This document shows, piece after piece, positions 28,660 to 37,850 of a DNA stretch of 64,000 nt (positions are counted from its first letter, which is position 1; each line of letters starts with the position of its first letter). The position numbers and the translations under genes are program-made. Below the pieces are notes generated by a model. That model saw only the letters and a list, made by a program, of their open reading frames with translations. It was not told where the DNA came from and ran no database searches. This stretch comes from Pseudomonadota bacterium (GTDB taxonomy: Bacteria > Pseudomonadota > Alphaproteobacteria > Rhodobacterales > Rhodobacteraceae), in the NCBI GenBank assembly GCA_018240425.1, contig JAFEFU010000071.1:186001-250000 (forward strand). Direction: 5' to 3'.

Positions 28660-29835
28660 ATGCAGACCCACGCAATGCCCCAGCCGGCCCTCTGGCGCCG
28701 GATCGTCTGGCTCCAGTCGCTCATCCTCGGGCTATGGCTCGGCCTTGCCGCCACCGCGGCCTCGGCCCACGTCTTCGTCGCCACCAACGCCGCCGTCAAC
28801 TTCGACCGCGCCGCAAGCCATTTCGGGATGCACTTCGAGATCAACCTCGAGGCCATCCTCGCCGGGATCGACCCCGAGGTGAAGGACACCAGCGAAAGCC
28901 CCAACGCCCAGGAATACAACCGCCTCCGCGCCCTGCCGCCCGAGGAGCTGAAAAAGGCCTATGAACAGTTCCAACCCGAATTTCTCGCCGGCCTGCGCTT
29001 TCTGGTCGACGGCAAGCCGGTCCCGGCCAAACTGGTCAGCGTCCAGTTCGCCGACGTGGGCGACCTGACCAAGGTGCGCAAGACCAACTTCGAGTTCCAG
29101 GGCGACCTGCCGCCCGGCGCCACGACCTTTGCCTTCGGCTGGGAGCCGAAGTTCGGCAAGGTTCTCCTGCGCACCATCGCCCCCCATGCCCGCTCGCTCC
29201 ACATCGAGATGATCGAAAAAGGCGGGACCAGCCAGCCCATCGTCATCGACAATGTGAAATCCCGCACGACGATCGACATGGTGGTCGACTTCATCAGCGT
29301 CGGCTATCAGCACATCCTGCCCGAGGGGCTGGACCACATCCTGTTCGTGACCGGCATCTTCCTGCTCTCCACCCGCATGAAGCCGATCCTGATGCAGGTC
29401 ACCGCCTTCACCGTCGCCCATACCCTGACACTGGGGCTCGGCACGGCCGGCATCGTCAACGTGCCCAGGGAAATCGTCGAGCCGCTAATCGCCGCCTCGA
29501 TCGTCTATGTCGCGGTCGAGAACATCCTCAGCCCCAACCTGAGCCCCTGGCGCCCCGCCGTTGTGTTCTGCTTCGGGCTTCTCCACGGCCTCGGCTTCGC
29601 CAGCGCGCTGCGCGACTTCAACCTTGCGAACGAGGATTTCCTGGTCGGCCTGCTCAGCTTCAACGTGGGCGTGGAACTCGGCCAGCTCACGATCATCGCC
29701 ATCTGCTTTGCGCTGGTCGGGATCTGGTTCGGCGAAAAACCCTGGTATCGCCAGCGCGTCGTCATCCCCGGATCGTTGGTCATCGCGGCAATCGGCGCCT
29801 TCTGGTTCTTCCAGCGGGTTGGGCTTCTGGCCTGA
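28660..29835 (+). CDS. HupE/UreJ-family membrane protein with exported N-terminal domain
   Basis: A 391-residue protein. I chose the ATG at 28660 because AAGGAG lies 7 nt before it; an ATG at 28624 overlaps the previous stop. It starts with a signal sequence ending in AASAH, then has a periplasmic domain of about 190 residues and six membrane helices beginning with GYQHILPEGLDHILFVTGIF, the His/Asp-bearing HupE/UreJ_2 signature. Family members are linked to nickel/cobalt or unknown transport. Here it ends a polysaccharide operon, so its cargo is unclear. Confidence 0.75.
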   Translation: MQTHAMPQPALWRRIVWLQSLILGLWLGLAATAASAHVFVATNAAVNFDRAASHFGMHFEINLEAILAGIDPEVKDTSESPNAQEYNRLRALPPEELKKAYEQFQPEFLAGLRFLVDGKPVPAKLVSVQFADVGDLTKVRKTNFEFQGDLPPGATTFAFGWEPKFGKVLLRTIAPHARSLHIEMIEKGGTSQPIVIDNVKSRTTIDMVVDFISVGYQHILPEGLDHILFVTGIFLLSTRMKPILMQVTAFTVAHTLTLGLGTAGIVNVPREIVEPLIAASIVYVAVENILSPNLSPWRPAVVFCFGLLHGLGFASALRDFNLANEDFLVGLLSFNVGVELGQLTIIAICFALVGIWFGEKPWYRQRVVIPGSLVIAAIGAFWFFQRVGLLA

Positions 29836-29849
29836 AGCCCTGCCGCCCA

Positions 29850-29883
29850 GACGGGGCGGCGGGCCTCAGCCCGCCGCCCCGTC
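29850..29883. terminator. Bidirectional hairpin between convergent genes
   Basis: A perfect 15-bp GC-rich stem (29850-29864 with 29869-29883) with a 4-nt loop CTCA. The stop codon of the minus-strand glycosyltransferase (29866-29868) lies in the loop, so one arm is also coding. It separates two converging operons. Confidence 0.75.
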
Positions 29884-31131
29884 AAAGGCCCCGGCTTCCA
29901 GCAGCGCCGCCAGGTCGCCATGCCCCCGTGCCCGCGCGGCGCGGGCCAACCTGTCGCCATAGGCCGCCAGCACCCGATCCTCGCGCCAATGCGCCTCGAA
30001 CGCCGCGCGCGCGTCCGCGGCCATCCGCGCCCGCCCCGCCGGTTCCTGCTGCATCCGGCGCATGGCCGCCAGAAGCTCGTCTCCGTCGGAAAACATCAGC
30101 CCGCCGCCCGCGCGCTCGACGATCTCGGGGAAGGGTCCCAGCCGCCGAGCGATAACCGGCGTCCCCAGGCGGAAGCTCTCGATCAGGATGATCCCGAAGG
30201 TCTCGTAGCAGACCGAGGGCACGATCAGCGCCAGCGCCCCCCGGTAATAGGCGTTCAACTCGTCCGGCGCCTTGCGGCCGAGGAACCGGATGCGCGGATT
30301 GCCGGCCGCCAGCCGCTTCAACTCGTCGCCATAGTCGCCCTCGCCCAGGATCAGCAGGTCGGCGTCGGGATACCTGTCCATCGCCGGGAAGACATCCTGA
30401 AGCCCCTTGATCTTCTCCAGCCGCCCCACGAACAGGAAATAGGGACGAGGATGGCCGCCCCAGGGTGCCACCGCCCGCGCATCCAGGTCGGGCAGGAAAT
30501 AGGGCAGGACCTCCATCTTCTGCCGCAGCCCGAAATCCGCGTGGCGCGAGCGCGAGAACTCGGACTTGGCGATGATCAGGTCGACCTTGTCCAGCATCCG
30601 GTCCATCAGCCCGGTATAGCGCCACAGCTGCGGCGGCCGGCGGTAGTTCAGCACGCAGCGCAGGCACTGGCGTTCCTCGCACAGTTCGCGCCCGTGACGC
30701 CAGAGCACATGGGTCGGGCAGACCAGCCAATGTTCGTGCGCCTCATAGACCTTCAGCCCCGTGCCATAGGCCAGAAGCCCCGGGCCGCCCACCAGCGAGG
30801 TGTTGTTGTACCACAGGATGTCGGGCTGTATCTCGTCGATCAGCCGCCGGATACGGCCCGCGTGGATCGTGGGCCGCCCGGTCTGCTGGGTCAGAAGGTT
30901 CGACAGGAACCCGCTCGCGGCCCGCAGCCCGATCCGCCGCACCCCGTCTGGTGCGCCTTCGGCCTGGGGCGTGCCGCCGAGGATCAGATAGCTGTCCTCG
31001 TCATAGACGACCGCGACCTCGTGGCCCCGCGCCGCCAGCGCCCGCGCCATGCGCTGCACGCCCACGGCGTCGCCGCCGAAGGAATAGGGCGGATAGAAGG
31101 TGGTGAACATCAGGATGCGCAAGGGTCTCAT
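29866..31131 (-). CDS. Glycosyltransferase family 4
   Basis: A 421-residue GT-B enzyme. The N-terminal part has FYPPYSFGGDAVGVQRMARALAARGHEV; the C-terminal nucleotide-sugar domain has FVGRLEKIKGLQDV and the E-x7-E motif in YETFGIILIESF. A four-Cys stretch (CPTHVLW, ELCEERQCLRC) near residues 136-160 is seen in a subset of such enzymes. Last gene of the minus-strand run; sugar and acceptor unknown. Confidence 0.85.
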   Translation of the reverse strand: MRPLRILMFTTFYPPYSFGGDAVGVQRMARALAARGHEVAVVYDEDSYLILGGTPQAEGAPDGVRRIGLRAASGFLSNLLTQQTGRPTIHAGRIRRLIDEIQPDILWYNNTSLVGGPGLLAYGTGLKVYEAHEHWLVCPTHVLWRHGRELCEERQCLRCVLNYRRPPQLWRYTGLMDRMLDKVDLIIAKSEFSRSRHADFGLRQKMEVLPYFLPDLDARAVAPWGGHPRPYFLFVGRLEKIKGLQDVFPAMDRYPDADLLILGEGDYGDELKRLAAGNPRIRFLGRKAPDELNAYYRGALALIVPSVCYETFGIILIESFRLGTPVIARRLGPFPEIVERAGGGLMFSDGDELLAAMRRMQQEPAGRARMAADARAAFEAHWREDRVLAAYGDRLARAARARGHGDLAALLEAGAFDGAAG

Positions 31132-31159
31132 TGCCTGCTCTGCCTCCGGCCTCTGCCGC

Positions 31160-32596
31160 TCATTGCCGCCCCCTGACCAGCCCCATCAGCAGCGCGAACC
31201 TGTCGCGCATCGCCAGAAGGGCGAAAGCCAGATAGACCGCCGCCCCGACAGGCACCGCCAGCGCCAGGATCACGACCGGGGACCGCCCCTCCAGCATGCC
31301 GGCCAGAACCCAGACCGGCAGGGCCATGATCACCGTCCCGGCCAGCGGCCGGGCATGGCAGGCGACAAAGGCCCAGGCCGGAAGACCCGCGATCCCCGCC
31401 ACGATCCGGTAGTAGACCGGCCAGAGCAGATACTGCGCCGCCACCGCGGCGACCGCCACCGCGACGATCCCGTGCCGCGAGGCCGCCCAGATCAGCGCCG
31501 CCGCCAGCGCCACCACCGCCCAGGCCAGGACCGAGATCGCCCCCGCCCGCCCCGCCGCCAGGCAAAAGGCCATCTGCACCCGGTTCAGGCACACGTAGAC
31601 ACCCATCGCCGCCATCACCGCCAGCACCGGCGCCGCGCCCAGCCAGTCCGGCCCGAAGACCAGAAGGATCATCGGCCCCGACAGGATCGACAGGCCGGCG
31701 AAGAAGGGCAGCGCCACCACCCCGGTCAGGCGCGCGATGTCGAGAAGCAGCGCCCCGGCATCGCCCCCCTGCCGCGACAGCGCGGCAAAGGCCGACTGCG
31801 AGGCCTGGCGCAGGGGCGTCACGATCAGGAAGGACAGGGTCTCGACCAGCCGCCACGAGACCGAGAACAGCCCTGTCGCCACCGGCCCGAGCGTCGCCCC
31901 GATGATGAGCAAGGGCGTCTGCGTCGCCGCCAGCTCTCCTGCCCGCAGGCCCAGGACCTGTACGCCGAAGGTGGCAGCACGGCGCACCTCGGCCCGGCTG
32001 GCGCGCAGGCCCGGCCGCCAGTCCACCGCCGTCCAGGCCATCACCGCGTTGGTGGCGATCATCACCAGCCACTGGCCGACGAAACTCCAGACCCCCAGCC
32101 CCTTCAGCGCCATCACGATGCCGACCGCCCCGCCAAGAACGACACCGGCGATCGCGCGCAAGGCCAGGATGCGGAAGTCGAGGTTGCGGCGCAGAATCGC
32201 CACCGGGACGGCGTTCAGGGCCACGATCAGGACCGACGGCACCAGCGCCAGGATCAGAAGCCGCACCTCGGGCTCGCCGTAGGCCCGCGCCGCCAGGGGC
32301 GCAAGGCCAGCGAGGATCAGCCCCAGCCCCAGCCCCAGCCCGACCAGCAGCCAGAAGTTGGCATCCAGATCGCCCGGCCCCGGTTCGGGCAGCGCGATCA
32401 GATATTCCGACAGGCTCTCGCGCACCATCTGCTCGGACAGGACGATGAAGACCGAGGCCATCGACAACAGCCCGTAGTCGCGCGCGCCCAGAAGCCGGGC
32501 CAGCGTCACGAAGACCGCGAAGTTCACGGCCTGCTCGATCCAGTTGCCGACGGCCATCCAGGCCACGCCCCGGCTGAACTGCCGCTCGACCGACAT
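31160..32596 (-). CDS. Polysaccharide flippase (Wzx/MviN-MATE superfamily)
   Basis: A 478-residue protein with about twelve to fourteen membrane helices and the GVAWMAVGNWIEQAVNFAVFVTLARLLG start typical of O-antigen/exopolysaccharide flippases. It should move lipid-linked repeat units across the inner membrane. Its ATG follows the deacetylase stop by 3 bp, so they are coupled. No Wzy-type polymerase was recognised nearby. Confidence 0.85.
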   Translation of the reverse strand: MSVERQFSRGVAWMAVGNWIEQAVNFAVFVTLARLLGARDYGLLSMASVFIVLSEQMVRESLSEYLIALPEPGPGDLDANFWLLVGLGLGLGLILAGLAPLAARAYGEPEVRLLILALVPSVLIVALNAVPVAILRRNLDFRILALRAIAGVVLGGAVGIVMALKGLGVWSFVGQWLVMIATNAVMAWTAVDWRPGLRASRAEVRRAATFGVQVLGLRAGELAATQTPLLIIGATLGPVATGLFSVSWRLVETLSFLIVTPLRQASQSAFAALSRQGGDAGALLLDIARLTGVVALPFFAGLSILSGPMILLVFGPDWLGAAPVLAVMAAMGVYVCLNRVQMAFCLAAGRAGAISVLAWAVVALAAALIWAASRHGIVAVAVAAVAAQYLLWPVYYRIVAGIAGLPAWAFVACHARPLAGTVIMALPVWVLAGMLEGRSPVVILALAVPVGAAVYLAFALLAMRDRFALLMGLVRGRQ

Positions 32597-32599
32597 GGG

Positions 32600-33361
32600 C
32601 TAGAGCCCCGCCCAGGGCTTCATCAGCCCCGCCTTCACCGCGCGCGCCAGCCGGCGCGCCGCCAGATAGGCCCCGCCGCGCCCGGCCAGATGGTCGCGCC
32701 AGCGCCGCTCGTCGGTGAAATAGAACATCTCGATGCGCGGCAGGTCGTGCAGGTCGGCCCCTGCGCCCGCCTCGCCCAGCCGCGTGCCCACGGATGTGCG
32801 GTAGTGCCGGGCGATCTCGGCCCTGAGGGCGGGCGAGGACAGGCCGTAGGGCGGGGCGAAATGCATCACCGGGCGGGCCAGCCGGTCCTCGATCGCCACC
32901 TGCGCACACACCAGCTCGGTCCGCGCCGCCTCGGGGTCGAGCGCGGTCAGGTCGGGGTGGCTGACCGTGTGGCTGCCGAACAGCACCCCCTCGGTGGCCA
33001 GCGCCCGGATCGTGTCCCAGCCCATCAGTTGCCGCGGCGGGCGCGCGATCCCCTTCCAGCCCTCCTCGCCTCCGACATGGCCGGTCGGCAGGTAGACGAT
33101 CGGCCTGAACCCGTGCCGCCCCATCGCCGGCCAGGCGGCCTCGGCAAAGTCCTGGAAGCCGTCGTCGAAGGTGATGATCACCGACCGCGCCGGCAAATGC
33201 CCGAACTCGCGCGCCGCCAGCCAATCGTCGAGGCTGAGGACCGCCACCCCGCTTTCGGCCAGCACCCGCATCTGCATGGCGAAGTCGCGCCGCGCGATCG
33301 CCGTCGCGCCGCCCCGGTCCGAGACCGAGTGATACATCAGGATCGAGGTCGCGCCCGTCAC
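32600..33361 (-). CDS. Polysaccharide deacetylase (CE4 family)
   Basis: A 253-residue NodB-type protein with a GTG start at 33361 preceded by GAGGGG. It has ILMYHSV, the catalytic and metal-binding TFDDGFQD (about residues 64-71), SHTVSHPDL (metal-binding H-x3-H) and the PPYG block. There is no signal peptide, so a cytoplasmic action on lipid-linked sugars is possible. It probably removes N- or O-acetyl groups from the polymer or its precursor. Confidence 0.85.
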   Translation of the reverse strand: MTGATSILMYHSVSDRGGATAIARRDFAMQMRVLAESGVAVLSLDDWLAAREFGHLPARSVIITFDDGFQDFAEAAWPAMGRHGFRPIVYLPTGHVGGEEGWKGIARPPRQLMGWDTIRALATEGVLFGSHTVSHPDLTALDPEAARTELVCAQVAIEDRLARPVMHFAPPYGLSSPALRAEIARHYRTSVGTRLGEAGAGADLHDLPRIEMFYFTDERRWRDHLAGRGGAYLAARRLARAVKAGLMKPWAGL

Positions 33362-33380
33362 CGCCGCCCCTCTGCCCTGC

Positions 33381-33434
33381 CTTCACCGTGGCAGAAATAT
33401 CCCCGGGGGGCCGGGGGGGGCAGCGCCCCCCCCT
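33381..33434 (+). repeat. Dispersed intergenic repeat, copy A
   Basis: CTTCACCGTGGCAGAAATAT followed by a run of C, a run of G and GCAGCGCCCCCCC that can fold back on it. The same pattern occurs at 61411-61461 and, inverted and shorter, at 46861-46896. It lies between the deacetylase and an FAD-enzyme gene. Confidence 0.65.
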
Positions 33435-33464
33435 TTGCGGCCGCCGTCCTGCGAGTGCCCACCC

Positions 33465-34889
33465 TCAGTCCTCCACCCGGTGATGCTCGAACTCGGCGCG
33501 GTGCGCGGCCCAGGCGGCGCGGTCGATGGTCCCGTCGGCGCGCAGGCAGTCGGCCGCGGCATAGGCCATCGCAAAGGCATGGTGGGTGTTGTCGTGGGCA
33601 AACAGCCCCTGCCGGCCAAAGGACAGGAATCCGTCAAGCGACGAGAGCCAGCCGTCGACGGCCTCGAAATGCTTCTGATAGTCGAGGTCATAGACCGGAT
33701 AGGCCTGCCCGATCCGCCGCGTCTCGCAGCGCAGGACCTCGCACCTGACCGGCAGGCCCAGCCCGTTCAGCCACTGGACATAGTGCCGGCCCAGTTCGGC
33801 GTCGGACATGTCCCACCATTTCTCACCCGGATCGCACGGCAGCTCGGCGCAGAGGATGGTCAGCCCCTTGGGTCCGGCGGCGGAATTGTAGTTCTTCGGC
33901 TCGGACATGCGGCTGATCGGGATCGACAGTTCGGGGAAGTAATGGGCGTCATATTCGGTGAACTGGTCGGTCTTCAGGATCAGGTAGACGAGGATCATGC
34001 CGCGAAAGCGGATGGCCTGCGCGGCCTTGATGACCTCGTCCGGCGCGGGCGGGTCCATCAGGCGCAGCGCGGCGGTCAGCGGGATCGTCGAAAAGACCTG
34101 CGCCCCCTCGTGGCGCACCTCGCCCTCCGGCCCCCTCGTCACCACCGCCGTCACCCGGCTGCCCTCGCGCTCGATGCGCAGGATGTCGGCGCCGAAGGCA
34201 TAGCGTGCGCCCGCCCGCTCCGATGCCTCGGCCATCGTCCCGGTGATCTGGCCGAAACCCTTCCTCGGATAGTAGAAGCGCCCGGTGGTCGGTCCCTTCA
34301 TCCCCGGCAGCATCCGCAGCATCTTGGCCAGGATCTTGCCCACCGACCCCGATGACACCCGCCGCTCGGCCAGCGTCACCGCCAGCTTGTCGGGGTCCAG
34401 CCCCCACAGCTTCCGCACATAGGGGAAGTAGAAGCTTTCGGAAATCGTCGGCCCCAGCCCGTCATAGAGAACCGAGGAAAAGCTGCGCGCTCCGTCGCGC
34501 CGCTTGCGGAAGGGCTTCAGCGCCATGTCCCCGAACAGCGATGCTGCGAACGCCGGCGGAAGGCGCAGAAGCGCGTCCAGCGGCTTCAGCGGGAAATGGA
34601 TCCAGCGCCCGCCCAGGCGGATGCGGCCGTGGCGCGGCTGAAGCAGCAGATCCTCGCCCAGAAGCCCCTTCACGTCCGCGATGACCTTCGGGTCGGCCAC
34701 GGGGTGAAAACGGTGCGAACCATAGTCGCACCAGATCCCCTCGATCTGGAAGCTGGTGGAATTGCCGCCCGCCTGGCCCGCGCGCTCGAGCACGCTGACC
34801 TGCGCCTTGCCGGCCTTGGTCAGCGCATGGGCCGCCGCCACCCCCGCCGGGCCCGCGCCCAGGATGATCACCTCCGGGCTACCGGTCAT
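33465..34889 (-). CDS. FAD-dependent mutase/oxidoreductase-like protein, second copy
   Basis: A 474-residue flavoprotein with VIILGAGPAGVAAAHALTKAG at the N-terminus, GGNSTSFQIEG and CDYGSHRFHP next, and SFGRQGLFAHDNTHHAFAMAYAAAD at the C-terminus. It shows the same plan as the protein at 21193-22665 (AGG-x-S, then G-x-HRF) but is clearly diverged, so the two are paralogues with probably different substrates. The ATG at 34889 overlaps the upstream gene's stop (ATGA). Confidence 0.75.
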   Translation of the reverse strand: MTGSPEVIILGAGPAGVAAAHALTKAGKAQVSVLERAGQAGGNSTSFQIEGIWCDYGSHRFHPVADPKVIADVKGLLGEDLLLQPRHGRIRLGGRWIHFPLKPLDALLRLPPAFAASLFGDMALKPFRKRRDGARSFSSVLYDGLGPTISESFYFPYVRKLWGLDPDKLAVTLAERRVSSGSVGKILAKMLRMLPGMKGPTTGRFYYPRKGFGQITGTMAEASERAGARYAFGADILRIEREGSRVTAVVTRGPEGEVRHEGAQVFSTIPLTAALRLMDPPAPDEVIKAAQAIRFRGMILVYLILKTDQFTEYDAHYFPELSIPISRMSEPKNYNSAAGPKGLTILCAELPCDPGEKWWDMSDAELGRHYVQWLNGLGLPVRCEVLRCETRRIGQAYPVYDLDYQKHFEAVDGWLSSLDGFLSFGRQGLFAHDNTHHAFAMAYAAADCLRADGTIDRAAWAAHRAEFEHHRVED

Positions 34890-35851
34890 GGCAAGGTCTC
34901 CGTCGAAGTGCTTTGGCGGGCCTGAAGCCGCCCGCCCGAAACCAAGAGGATCAAGGCGCCGAGAACGCCCGCGAGATAAAGGATCGCCTGCCAGGCCAGG
35001 CCCGAGGCCACCACCTCGGGGGCGCTGGCGCCGAAGGGCACCAGCAGGGCCGCGAGCGAACTCTCCCTGACGCCAAGCCCGCCCAGGGACAGGGGAAGGG
35101 TGGCGATGATCTTGGCGATCGGCCATCCGAAGAACCAGGCGGCGGCGGGGATATGGACGCCCACCGGCGCCGCCAGACGAATCGACAGCCAGATCAGCAC
35201 CGCCTGGATCGCCGCCGACAGCACCAGCGCGAACAGAAGCAACCCCGGCTGGCGGCCGAGGGTTCCGAACGCCTCGGCCAGACGCAGCGCCAGGCCCTTG
35301 GCCGGCAGGCCGGGAAAGCGCGCCCAAAGCCCGCGTGCCACCGCCGGAAAGACGAAGAGCGCCACCACGGCGCCGCCGATCACGACGGCGGCCAGGCTCC
35401 AGGCCAAAACCGCATTGCCCCGGCCCGACAGGAACACCAGCCCCAGAAGCGACAGGCACGCAAGCCCGACCATGTCGATCAGCCGGTCGCCGACCGCGGC
35501 GGCGGCGACACGCGGCCCGTCGCGCAGACGGACATGGGCCAGCCCCGCCCTGACCGCATCGCCCCCCGCCGCTCCGGGCAGCGCCAGGTTCGCGGCCAGC
35601 CCGGCGAAATGCGCGCGCAGCGCCTGGCCGAACGGCAAGGCCCGCCCCATCAGCATCCACCACTTGAAGGCCGCCGCGACGTGGCAGGCCAGGAAGGCCG
35701 CCAGAACGCCGAAGAACACACCCGGCGTCAGGCGCCGGAACCCCTCGAGGATCGCCTCCCTCGGCAGGAAATGAAAGATCAGCGCCAGCGCCAGCGCCGA
35801 CCCGCAGGCCCTGAGGGCCCATTTTTTCACCGCCCGGCCCGGAACAGCCAT
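34886..35851 (-). CDS. Lysylphosphatidylglycerol-synthase-like membrane protein (UPF0104)
   Basis: A 321-residue protein of about eight membrane helices matching the LPG synthase transmembrane (UPF0104/AglD-flippase) family: RAHFAGLAANLALPGAAGGDAVRAGLAHV and LPLSLGGLGVRESSLAALL are its characteristic blocks. There is no aminoacyltransferase domain, so it does not make lysyl-PG itself; members in polysaccharide loci may flip or help flip lipids. The start ATG directly follows the upstream stop codon. Confidence 0.75.
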   Translation of the reverse strand: MAVPGRAVKKWALRACGSALALALIFHFLPREAILEGFRRLTPGVFFGVLAAFLACHVAAAFKWWMLMGRALPFGQALRAHFAGLAANLALPGAAGGDAVRAGLAHVRLRDGPRVAAAAVGDRLIDMVGLACLSLLGLVFLSGRGNAVLAWSLAAVVIGGAVVALFVFPAVARGLWARFPGLPAKGLALRLAEAFGTLGRQPGLLLFALVLSAAIQAVLIWLSIRLAAPVGVHIPAAAWFFGWPIAKIIATLPLSLGGLGVRESSLAALLVPFGASAPEVVASGLAWQAILYLAGVLGALILLVSGGRLQARQSTSTETLP

Positions 35852-36850
35852 TCAGGGCCTCAGATGCAGGCGCGAGATCATGTCGGCGATCAGCCCCAGG
35901 GACCAGATGATGAGCGCCGACAGGAAGGCAAAGATCGTCGTCTCCGACAGGTTGTCGAGGAACAGGTCATAGACAAACTTGGCGATCCCGATCCCCATCA
36001 GGACCATCCCGAGGGGAATGAATACCCGCAACGGGTTGAACAGCACCGTCATCCGCAGGACGAGGATGACGAAGTTGATGAAGTCCACAGGCCGGATCTT
36101 CGACTTGCCGACCCGTTTGCCATACTGGATCGGGGTATAGATCATCCGCTTGCCGTTGCAGGACATGCACAGCGTGATCGTTGTGGTGAACGAGAACTTC
36201 TGCGGCAGAAGGGGGATGAAGGGCACCAGTTCGCTCTTGCGGAACACCCTCAGGCCCGAGTTCAGGTCGTTCAGCCGCCGCTCGGCCAGGAACGAGGCGA
36301 AGGTGTTCAGCACCCACTTGGCGGGCTTCCTGATCCAGGGCACGTTCTTCATCGCCGCACCCCGGTCGCCCACCACCATATCCTGATCGCGGCACATCTT
36401 CAGCATCGGCGGCAGATAGCGCGCCGGATAGGTGCCGTCCGCGTCGATGATCGCCACATATTCGTGCTGGGCATGGCGGATGCCGCGCTTCAGCGCCGCG
36501 CCATAGCCGGTGTTCACCTGGTTGGTGTCGACGATCACCCCCGATGCGCGCGCGATTTCCAGCGTCCGGTCCTCGGAGCCGTCGTCGATGACGATGATCT
36601 CGTAGGGTACGCCGGTCGCGTCCATCTCGCGGCGCACGTCCTCGATCGTATGGGCGACGGCGCCCTCCTCGTTGAAGGCGGGAATGACGATCGAGAGCGA
36701 CAGGCCCTCGAACCCTTCCGCCGCGCGGCGGGCTCCGGCGTGGCCCGCGTGGCGGGCGCCGAAGCTTGCCTTGGCGGCAGCGGCGGTCGCGGCGCCGGAC
36801 TTGGCCGGGGGGCGGGACTTCACGGGAAGAGCCTGATCGTCAGGGGACAT
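35852..36850 (-). CDS. Glycosyltransferase family 2 with membrane tail (dolichyl-phosphate-mannose-synthase-like)
   Basis: A 332-residue protein. After a Pro/Ala-rich lead of about 45 residues come the GT-A blocks LSIVIPAFNEEGAV, IIVIDDGSEDRT and the DxD-like IIDADGTYPARYL. Two C-terminal helices (about residues 255-325) anchor it in the membrane. Such enzymes load a sugar onto polyprenyl phosphate, which the GT-C enzymes of this locus could then use. Confidence 0.85.
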   Translation of the reverse strand: MSPDDQALPVKSRPPAKSGAATAAAAKASFGARHAGHAGARRAAEGFEGLSLSIVIPAFNEEGAVAHTIEDVRREMDATGVPYEIIVIDDGSEDRTLEIARASGVIVDTNQVNTGYGAALKRGIRHAQHEYVAIIDADGTYPARYLPPMLKMCRDQDMVVGDRGAAMKNVPWIRKPAKWVLNTFASFLAERRLNDLNSGLRVFRKSELVPFIPLLPQKFSFTTTITLCMSCNGKRMIYTPIQYGKRVGKSKIRPVDFINFVILVLRMTVLFNPLRVFIPLGMVLMGIGIAKFVYDLFLDNLSETTIFAFLSALIIWSLGLIADMISRLHLRP

Positions 36851-37850
36851 GCAATCGGTTCCTTACGCCAAGAACGTGATATTCGAACAGGCACCAGGCG
36901 AACGAGCCCGCCGAATAGACGTAGTAGACTTGATGATACAGCATAGCCGCCACGGCCCGAAGCGCTCCGAGGTGGCACAGGAAAAAGCGGAAGAGCCGCA
37001 GATTCGCGGCGATCGCGGCGACAAACAGCAGGGGCGCCAGCCACCAGAGGCCGGGCGCGACGGGCAGCGCCAGCACCGACAGGCCGACCATCCCCGCCAG
37101 GATCGCCCTCAGCCGTTCGGTGCGCGAGGTGTTCAGATCCTCGCCCAGCCCCTCGCGGGCGATCAGAAGCCGCGACCAGGGCAGCGCCCGGCGGAAGATG
37201 TCGGTGAAGACCGCGTTCCGCATCGTCCAGATCTTCAGGTGCTTGCCCAGCAGCAGGGGATCGACGCAGATCACGCCCCCCGCAGCGTGAATGCGGTAGC
37301 CAAGCTCGATGTCCTCGATCGACGGCACCCGGTACGTGGCCACGTCGAAGCCCCCCAGCCTGCGGAACAGGTCGGCCCTGACCGCGCCGCAGCCCGCCCA
37401 GAAGGTGCGCGCCGTGCGCCGCGCCGTCTGGTGGTAATAGCGGTGCATCAGGTTGCGGTAGCGCGAGAACCAGCCCCCCGGCGGCGTCTCGTCGTAGGAG
37501 CCGAACACCGCCGCCACCGACGGGTCGCCAAAGGCGGCGGCGATGCGCAGGGCGCCGTCGGGATGGGCGATCACGTCGCTGTCGACGAACCACAGGACGT
37601 CCCCCCTGGCCGCCTCGGCCGCCAGGTTGCGCGCCACGCCCGGACCTCCGTTCGCGGGCGTGGTGATGACCGTCGCGCCCAGCCCCCGCGCCACCTCGGC
37701 CGTGCGGTCGGGCGAGCGGTCGTCGACGACGATCACCTCGGCAAGCTCACCGCGCGCCCGCATCGCGAGAAGCGGCTCCAGCACCCGCGGCATCAGCGCC
37801 TCGGCCCGATAGGCCGGCATGATCGCCGATATGGCCGGGCGGGCGCTCAT
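36840..37850 (-). CDS. Glycosyltransferase family 2
   Basis: A 336-residue GT-A enzyme with ISAIMPAYRAEALM, VIVVDDRSPDRTAEVA, the DxD motif in LWFVDSDVIAHPDG and the acceptor-side FWAGCGAVRADLFRRLGGFD and SIEDIELGYRI. C-terminal hydrophobic segments suggest membrane association. It overlaps the next gene by 11 bp and the preceding gene by ATGA. Sugar specificity is unknown. Confidence 0.85.
   Translation of the reverse strand: MSARPAISAIMPAYRAEALMPRVLEPLLAMRARGELAEVIVVDDRSPDRTAEVARGLGATVITTPANGGPGVARNLAAEAARGDVLWFVDSDVIAHPDGALRIAAAFGDPSVAAVFGSYDETPPGGWFSRYRNLMHRYYHQTARRTARTFWAGCGAVRADLFRRLGGFDVATYRVPSIEDIELGYRIHAAGGVICVDPLLLGKHLKIWTMRNAVFTDIFRRALPWSRLLIAREGLGEDLNTSRTERLRAILAGMVGLSVLALPVAPGLWWLAPLLFVAAIAANLRLFRFFLCHLGALRAVAAMLYHQVYYVYSAGSFAWCLFEYHVLGVRNRLHVP

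Noticed and set aside
31100..33748. An 882-codon plus-strand open frame across the flippase and deacetylase genes
   Set aside because: Very long but compositionally a mirror of the real minus-strand genes; no motif, no start signal.
34913..36946. A 677-codon plus-strand open frame
   Set aside because: Gln/Arg/Asp-rich shadow of two glycosyltransferase-locus genes on the other strand.
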